NCBI GenBank assembly: GCA_937897665.1
Contig: CALCPB010000435.1
Coordinates: 1 to 9,017 of the forward strand
DNA: 9,017 bases
Direction of reading: 5' to 3'
Source of the DNA: an uncultured Halomicronema sp.
Lineage (GTDB): Bacteria > Cyanobacteriota > Cyanobacteriia > Phormidesmidales > Phormidesmidaceae
In this document: piece after piece, positions 5,369-9,017 of the stretch
How positions within the stretch are numbered: the first letter of the stretch is position 1
How the letters are laid out: every line of letters starts with the position of its first letter
Program-made: the position numbers and the translations under genes
The notes under the pieces: model-generated
The model's database searches: none
Seen by the model: the letters and a program-made list of their open reading frames with translations, nothing else
What the model was told of the DNA's origin: nothing

Positions 5369-6262
5369 ATGACGCAAATTCTGGACGGCAAAACTCTGGC
5401 AAAAACTATCCAGACGACCCTGGCGGAGAAAATTACCGCTTGGGCTGCGCTCGCCGGTCGTCCACCCGGGCTCGCCGTCGTGATGGTGGGCGATAACCCA
5501 GCCAGTGCCGCCTATGTCAGAAACAAAGAGCGGGCCTGCGAGCGCGTCGGCATTGCGTCATTTGGTCAGCACTTGTCTGCCGATACGACGCAAGCGCATG
5601 TAGCCGGACTGCTCGCAGATTTCAATGCGGACGATCGCATCGACGGCATCTTGCTACAGCTGCCGGTGCCGGATCATATAGATGCGGTCGCGCTGCTGAA
5701 TGCCATTGCCCCAGACAAAGATGCGGACGGCCTGCATACCGCGAACCTGGGTCGGCTGCTCCGGGGCGAATCGGGGCTGCGGAGCTGCACGCCCTTTGGG
5801 GTAATGCAGCTGTTGCAGGCCCACCAGATTGATCCAGCCGGTAAATCGGCGATCGTTCTGGGGCGCAGCATTCTGGTCGGCAAGCCAATGGCCCTGATGC
5901 TGCTAGAAGCGAATGCCACCGTCACCATCGCCCATTCCCGCAGCCAAGATCTAATGGCTCTGACCCAGGCAGCCGATATTGTCGTCAGTGCGATCGGGCG
6001 ACCGGGCTTGCTTACCGCCGACCATATCAAGCCGGGAGCCATCGTCATTGATGTGGGGATTAACCGGATTGAGACGGCACCAGGGCAGTATCGTCTGGTC
6101 GGAGATGTAGACTATGAAGCGGTTAGTCTTGTGGCTGCGGCGATTACGCCAGTGCCTGGGGGAGTAGGTCCCATGACTGTTGCCATGCTTTTGCACAACA
6201 CGGTGCAGAGCTATTGCCGTCGCGTGCCGAGCTTACCCAGCGACCAGTCTCTTTTGTTTTAG
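5369..6262 (+). CDS. folD: Bifunctional methylenetetrahydrofolate dehydrogenase / methenyltetrahydrofolate cyclohydrolase
   Basis: FolD oxidises 5,10-methylene-THF with NADP+ to 5,10-methenyl-THF and hydrolyses that to 10-formyl-THF, supplying purine and formyl-methionine synthesis in the cytosol. The 297 residues match the family's usual length. Visible motifs are Y49 and catalytic K53 in [19 protein letters not shown] (92-101), P-D-K-D-A-D-G (115-121), T-P-F-G-V-M (141-146), the dinucleotide loop G-R-S-I-L-V-G-K-P (165-173) and [10 protein letters not shown] (261-270). The ATG at 5369 has AGGA about 6 nt upstream. The gene heads a tight plus-strand cluster, with crtE starting 22 bp after its stop. 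All key residues are present, so it should be active. Confidence 0.97.
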   Translation: MTQILDGKTLAKTIQTTLAEKITAWAALAGRPPGLAVVMVGDNPASAAYVRNKERACERVGIASFGQHLSADTTQAHVAGLLADFNADDRIDGILLQLPVPDHIDAVALLNAIAPDKDADGLHTANLGRLLRGESGLRSCTPFGVMQLLQAHQIDPAGKSAIVLGRSILVGKPMALMLLEANATVTIAHSRSQDLMALTQAADIVVSAIGRPGLLTADHIKPGAIVIDVGINRIETAPGQYRLVGDVDYEAVSLVAAAITPVPGGVGPMTVAMLLHNTVQSYCRRVPSLPSDQSLLF

Positions 6263-6284
6263 CCGTTGCAGCTTGAGTAGGGTA

Positions 6285-7193
6285 ATGACTTCTTCTACTG
6301 ATACCACGTTTGATCTCAAGGCCTATTTGCGCGATCGCCAGCAGCAAGTTGAGGTCGCCTTAGACGCCTCACTGCAGGGACAATACCCCGAGACAATTTA
6401 TCAAGCGATGCGCTACTCGCTCTTAGCCGGGGGCAAGCGGCTGCGCCCAATTTTGTGTTTAGCCACCTGTGACCTCATCGGCGGCACCGCAGCGATGGCG
6501 ATGCCGACAGCCTGCGCGCTAGAAATGATCCACACGATGTCGTTGATTCACGATGACCTGCCCGCGATGGATAACGACGACTATCGTCGCGGGCAGCTCA
6601 CTAACCACAAAGTCTATGGCGAAGACGTCGCCATTTTGGCGGGCGACGCGCTCTTGACCTACGCGTTTGAATGGGTCGCCACCCAAACCCAAGACGTACC
6701 TGCCGATCGCATCCTGCAGGTGGTGGCGAATCTCGGCAAAGCGGTAGGCGCGGAGGGGCTCGTGGGTGGCCAGATTGTGGATCTCGCTTCCGAAGGTACC
6801 CCCGACGTCAGTCTAGAAACCCTCAATTACATCCACACCCACAAAACGGGTGCGCTGCTACAAGTTTCCGTCACCTCAGGAGCGATTTTGGCGGGCGCTG
6901 ATGACAGTCAAGTTGAAACGTTATCGCAGTATGCCGATCGCATTGGTCTGGCCTTTCAAATTGTGGATGACATCCTTGACATCACCGCTACGTCAGAAGC
7001 ATTGGGCAAGTCTGCGGGCAAAGATTTAACTGCACAAAAGGCCACCTACCCGAGCTTGTGGGGGCTCGAAGCATCGCAACAGCAAGCCCAGCAACTCGTC
7101 GAAGCCGCTAAAACGAGCCTGATGGACTGCTTTGGCGCTCCGGCCCAGCCCCTGATCGCCCTGGCCGATTTCATTGTTAACCGGACCCATTGA
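6285..7193 (+). CDS. crtE: Geranylgeranyl diphosphate synthase (trans-isoprenyl diphosphate synthase)
   Basis: This cytosolic enzyme condenses isopentenyl diphosphate onto allylic diphosphates to give the C20 product GGPP, the precursor of carotenoids, the chlorophyll phytyl chain, tocopherol and phylloquinone. The 302 residues show G-G-K-R-L-R-P (49-55), the first Asp-rich motif [10 protein letters not shown] (90-99) with R101/R102, H186-K187-T188 in T-H-K-T-G-A, and the second Asp-rich motif D-D-I-L-D (228-232). The four-residue insertion between the first Asp pairs (DDxxxxD) fits bacterial/plant-type GGPPS. The ATG at 6285 is preferred because the frame upstream overlaps folD in a Cys-rich stretch unlike the family. 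TAGGG lies just upstream. It sits between folD and the DUF212 gene, so all three are probably co-transcribed. Confidence 0.95.
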   Translation: MTSSTDTTFDLKAYLRDRQQQVEVALDASLQGQYPETIYQAMRYSLLAGGKRLRPILCLATCDLIGGTAAMAMPTACALEMIHTMSLIHDDLPAMDNDDYRRGQLTNHKVYGEDVAILAGDALLTYAFEWVATQTQDVPADRILQVVANLGKAVGAEGLVGGQIVDLASEGTPDVSLETLNYIHTHKTGALLQVSVTSGAILAGADDSQVETLSQYADRIGLAFQIVDDILDITATSEALGKSAGKDLTAQKATYPSLWGLEASQQQAQQLVEAAKTSLMDCFGAPAQPLIALADFIVNRTH

Positions 7194-7210
7194 GGAGCTC
7201 TAAATCAGCT

Positions 7211-7669
7211 ATGCAAGACATCGCGGATATTTTGCAAAACCGGGTGTTAATCGTGGCGTTGGTCGCCTGCCTGCTTGCTCAGTTTCTCAAGCTGGTGTTT
7301 GAGTTAATTATTCATCGCAAAATCAACGTGCGGGTACTGGTCGAAACGGGCGGCATGCCCAGCTCTCACTCTGCCCTGGTAACGGCCCTAGCCTGCGGCA
7401 TTGGTCAAACCTGGGGGTGGGCCAGTCCGGGCTTTGCGGTGACGACGGTATTTGCCGGGATTGTGATGTACGACGCGGCCGGGGTGAGACAGGCGGCTGG
7501 CAAACAAGCCAAAATCTTAAATCAGATTATCGACGAGCTATTTCGTGAAAAGCCTGAATTCAATGAAGATCGCCTCAAAGAACTCTTGGGCCATACCCCA
7601 GTACAGGTGATTGTAGGGTCAGTATTGGGGGTATTAGTGTCTTGTCTTGCCGCACCAATGCTGTTTTAA
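7211..7669 (+). CDS. Divergent PAP2 (DUF212) family membrane protein
   Basis: A 152-residue protein of the DUF212 family, distantly related to PAP2/vanadium-haloperoxidase acid phosphatases. Diagnostic stretches are E-T-G-G-M-P-S-S-H-S-A (45-55), M-Y-D-A-A-G-V-R-Q-A-A-G-K-Q-A (86-100) and L-L-G-H-T-P-V-Q-V (125-133), with helices at about 12-34, 56-84 and 131-150. The S-S-H-S and G-H-T-P segments recall the phosphatase signature, but activity in the family is poorly documented as far as I recall. The ATG at 7211 is preferred, with GAGGAG at 7192-7197 somewhat distant (13 nt); an in-frame TTG at 7190 overlapping the crtE stop is the alternative. Its place directly behind crtE suggests a link to prenyl diphosphates or another membrane lipid phosphate; this is inference. 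Confidence 0.88.
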   Translation: MQDIADILQNRVLIVALVACLLAQFLKLVFELIIHRKINVRVLVETGGMPSSHSALVTALACGIGQTWGWASPGFAVTTVFAGIVMYDAAGVRQAAGKQAKILNQIIDELFREKPEFNEDRLKELLGHTPVQVIVGSVLGVLVSCLAAPMLF

Positions 7670-7693
7670 GGAATCAGGCATCACCGCTTGACC

Positions 7694-8068
7694 TTAAGGC
7701 GTACGTAGCGCCGCGATCGCCAAACAGGCCAAGCCCGCGATCAGGGCCACGCCACCCAACGGCGTCACCGGCCCAACGGCTTTTATGCCTGCCAGACTGA
7801 TCAGATAAAGGCTGCCCGAAAACATCACTACGCCGGCGACAAGTAACCAGCCTGCCGCTGTTAGCCAAGCGGTCGCGACCTTATCTTGGCCCAACAACAG
7901 GGCAATCACCAGCAAAGCCAGGGCGTGATACATCTGGTAGCGAATACCGGTGCCAAATACCGCGATCGCCCGTTCGCTCAGCTGACCCTGCAAGGCGTGG
8001 CTGGCGAACGCGCCCCCCGCTACTGAGAGGCCGCCTAAAATTGCCGCGATCGCCCCAAAAATTTGCAT
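7694..8068 (-). CDS. DUF423 family small membrane protein
   Basis: A 124-residue, very hydrophobic protein matching DUF423 in length and motifs: G-G-A-F-A-S-H-A-L (18-26), R-Y-Q-M-Y-H-A-L-A-L-L (43-53), F-S-G-S-L-Y-L-I-S-L (83-92) and G-P-V-T-P-L-G-G (99-106). Four membrane helices are expected, at about 2-22, 46-60, 68-92 and 104-121. The molecular function of the family is not established. The ATG at 8068 gives the family's standard N-terminus (M-x-I-F-G-A-I-A-A); the frame is open to 8248 but that extension is polar and unlike the family. It is convergent with the DUF212 gene, 24 bp away, and divergent from the DUF6194 gene. Three HIP1 octamers lie inside it. Confidence 0.9.
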   Translation of the reverse strand: MQIFGAIAAILGGLSVAGGAFASHALQGQLSERAIAVFGTGIRYQMYHALALLVIALLLGQDKVATAWLTAAGWLLVAGVVMFSGSLYLISLAGIKAVGPVTPLGGVALIAGLACLAIAALRTP

Positions 8069-8093
8069 AGTTGCCCACTCTAAAATGCTTATG

Positions 8094-8099
8094 GTTATA
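8094..8099 (-). promoter_or_regulatory. Candidate -10 box (TATAAC) for the DUF423 gene
   Basis: The minus strand reads TATAAC, a five-of-six match to the -10 consensus, 25 nt upstream of the DUF423 ATG. At about 17 nt spacing the -35 region reads GTCACT, a poor match that overlaps one of the GTGAC motifs described for this spacer. Tentative. Confidence 0.3.
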
Positions 8100-8117
8100 G
8101 CGTAAGCAAGATGCGGA

Positions 8118-8234
8118 GTGACGATCCAACTGATGCTTTGATTGTCACTCCCTTGGGCAGCTTGAGCGCTCGTGACAATTTGGCAGTCAGGTAAATCTGT
8201 GACCCCAGAAGCAATTATCTCAATCATCTGTGAC
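8118..8234. promoter_or_regulatory. Cluster of five GTGAC/GTCAC motifs at about 27-bp steps
   Basis: GTGAC occurs at 8118, 8172, 8199 and 8230, and its complement GTCAC at 8144. Steps are 26, 28, 27 and 31 bp. Pairs extend further: GGAGTGAC (8115-8122) with GTCACTCC (8144-8151); ATTGTCAC (8141-8148) with GTGACAAT (8172-8179); and ATCTGTGAC repeated directly at 8195 and 8226. The first three lie in the divergent DUF423/DUF6194 spacer. The last two fall in the first codons of the DUF6194 gene. Possibly an array of regulator sites. Confidence 0.35.
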
Positions 8235-8660
8235 AAACTTCCAGGCATAGTCCCGAAAGCTAGTTGGGGGGAAACGTCGCTGTTTTACAACCCCAATAGG
8301 GTTTTGCCTCACGGCGTTTATTTTTGCACCCTCAAGCGTCAAAACGGTGAAAATGACCAGGCTTCAGAGCTTGATCGACCCGGCGTCTTCCGGGTAGCAA
8401 TTGGTCTTGAGCCTAAAACGTACATCCGTTTATTTGGCTCCAAGCCAGAGCGCCCCGCCAAGGGCGGCATAGTGACGGCTGATTACGATTTCACCGCGCT
8501 GAATGAGCTGATGCCTCATCCGATTTATGCCTGGATGAGCTGGGCGCAAATACTTTGCCCGAGTGACAGCCAATTTGAGACCATTTTTCCGCTGATAGAA
8601 GAGGCCTATCAGAGAGCAATTAAGAAGTTTGAGAAAAAGACGGCTAACAGAGACGGATAA
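8199..8660 (+). CDS. DUF6194 family protein
   Basis: A 153-residue soluble protein with family-typical stretches: E-T-S-L-F-Y-N-P-N-R (25-34), E-L-D-R-P-G-V-F-R-V-A-I-G-L (57-70), Y-D-F-T-A-L-N-E-L-M-P-H-P-I-Y-A-W-M-S-W (96-115) and F-E-T-I-F-P-L-I-E-E-A-Y (126-137). The fold is probably related to MmcQ/YjbR-like proteins; no biochemical role is known to me. There is no ATG at the 5' end. GTG at 8199 is preferred because it gives the normal N-terminus (T-P-E-A-I-I) and has AGG about 7 nt upstream. An in-frame GTG at 8172 would add nine residues. The next gene begins 2 bp after its stop, so the two are almost certainly an operon. Confidence 0.82.
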   Translation: MTPEAIISIICDKLPGIVPKASWGETSLFYNPNRVLPHGVYFCTLKRQNGENDQASELDRPGVFRVAIGLEPKTYIRLFGSKPERPAKGGIVTADYDFTALNELMPHPIYAWMSWAQILCPSDSQFETIFPLIEEAYQRAIKKFEKKTANRDG

Positions 8661-8662
8661 AA

Positions 8663-9017
8663 ATGCAGGTATCGGTGTTTATCGCCACGACCCTAGATGG
8701 TTTCATCGCTCGCACCAATGGCGACCTTGATTGGCTGCCCAACGCCGAGGCCGAGGAGGCGGCTGAAGACTATGGCTATCAAACATTTTTTGACGCCATC
8801 GATGTGCTCGTGATGGGTCGTCACACCTATGAAACAGTGCGATCGTTCGGCGAGTGGCCCTACGGCAATAAACGCGTGATTGTCCTCAGCAGCCGGGCGA
8901 TCGCCATTCCACCCGCGTTCGCTGCTCACGTGACCGCCAGCACCGCCACGCCGCCAGAGATTTATCAACAGCTGAGGGCTGAGGGCTACCAACGGGTGTG
9001 CATCGATGGCGGCCAGC
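8663..9017 (+). CDS. Dihydrofolate reductase / RibD C-terminal-like family protein, 3' end outside the window
   Basis: An ATG-started frame with no stop before the window edge (118 codons seen of a family length near 170-180). It opens with V-S-V-F-I-A-T-T-L-D-G-F-I-A (3-16), followed by G-D-L-D-W-L. It then has D-V-L-V-M-G-R-H-T-Y-E-T-V (47-59), W-P-Y-G-N-K-R-V-I-V-L-S-S-R (65-78) and a terminal C-I-D-G-G-Q (113-118). These are the substrate and NADPH-binding signatures of the RibD-C/DHFR-like reductases, cytosolic oxidoreductases whose substrate is usually unknown. It is not expected to be the housekeeping folate enzyme on this evidence. GGA precedes the ATG by about 6 nt, overlapping the end of the DUF6194 gene, with which it is co-transcribed. 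Confidence 0.88.
   Translation, partial: MQVSVFIATTLDGFIARTNGDLDWLPNAEAEEAAEDYGYQTFFDAIDVLVMGRHTYETVRSFGEWPYGNKRVIVLSSRAIAIPPAFAAHVTASTATPPEIYQQLRAEGYQRVCIDGGQ

Noticed and set aside
5622..6196. Several minus-strand frames opposite folD
   Set aside because: They are shadows of the folD codon pattern; their products are Arg/Pro/Ala-rich and match nothing, while folD is complete on the plus strand.
7666..7697. Short inverted repeat TTAAGG/CCTTAA between the convergent DUF212 and DUF423 genes
   Set aside because: Arms are only 6 bp and AT-rich with a 20-nt spacer and no U-tract, too weak to call a terminator.
8693..8992. 99-codon minus-strand frame at the right edge
   Set aside because: It lies antisense to the reductase frame starting at 8663, which has clear family motifs and simply lacks a stop inside the window.
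1..9017. CRISPR arrays, tRNA or rRNA genes, insertion sequences, phage genes
   Set aside because: No regularly spaced direct repeats of CRISPR type, no cloverleaf or ribosomal RNA signature, and no transposase or phage motif was seen in the parts read on either strand.

Overview
The window looks like chromosomal DNA of a cyanobacterium. The HIP1 octamer GCGATCGC occurs 13 times in 9 kb, which is a cyanobacterial hallmark. The gene content agrees: a folD-crtE-DUF212 cluster, a CHASE2 sensor kinase and a DUF423 protein. Base composition is moderately GC-rich, as in many Leptolyngbya-like lineages, but the genus cannot be fixed from this sequence.

Region 1 (1-3758, all on the minus strand, read right to left) is a signalling locus. 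A NarL/LuxR-type response regulator is followed 10 bp later by a CHASE2 membrane sensor histidine kinase. Next come two very small genes for exported peptides, the first too short (51 codons) for most gene callers. A short NfeD-like OB-fold protein follows. The two peptides each have a signal sequence and share a Pro/Gly-rich mature motif (Y-x-P-Q-G-G-x-P-P-x-G-x-S-x-T-S). A perfect 13-bp hairpin lies after the peptides, and a perfect 30-nt palindrome lies after the NfeD-like gene. The kinase has unusual catalytic boxes: Ala directly after the candidate phospho-His, and no recognisable glycine-rich G2 box.

Region 2 (3759-5203) holds a gene-poor stretch. It also holds a GNAT acetyltransferase gene broken by a single in-frame TAG where the family usually has an aromatic residue, and, convergent with it, a lipoprotein with an OB-fold and an 18-bp tandem repeat in its acidic tail. 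A GNRA-loop hairpin sits at the ancestral end of the GNAT gene.

Region 3 (5369-7669, plus strand) is a tight housekeeping cluster: folD (one-carbon metabolism), crtE (geranylgeranyl diphosphate synthase for carotenoids, chlorophyll phytyl chains and quinones) and a DUF212/divergent PAP2 membrane protein that may act on a phosphorylated lipid.

Region 4 (7694-9017) has a small DUF423 membrane protein on the minus strand. Divergent from it are a DUF6194 protein and, 2 bp after that, a dihydrofolate-reductase/RibD-C-like protein that runs off the window. The divergent spacer and the start of the DUF6194 gene hold five GTGAC/GTCAC pentamers at intervals of about 26-31 bp.

The best candidate for something undescribed is the pair of tiny exported peptides beside the CHASE2 two-component system.
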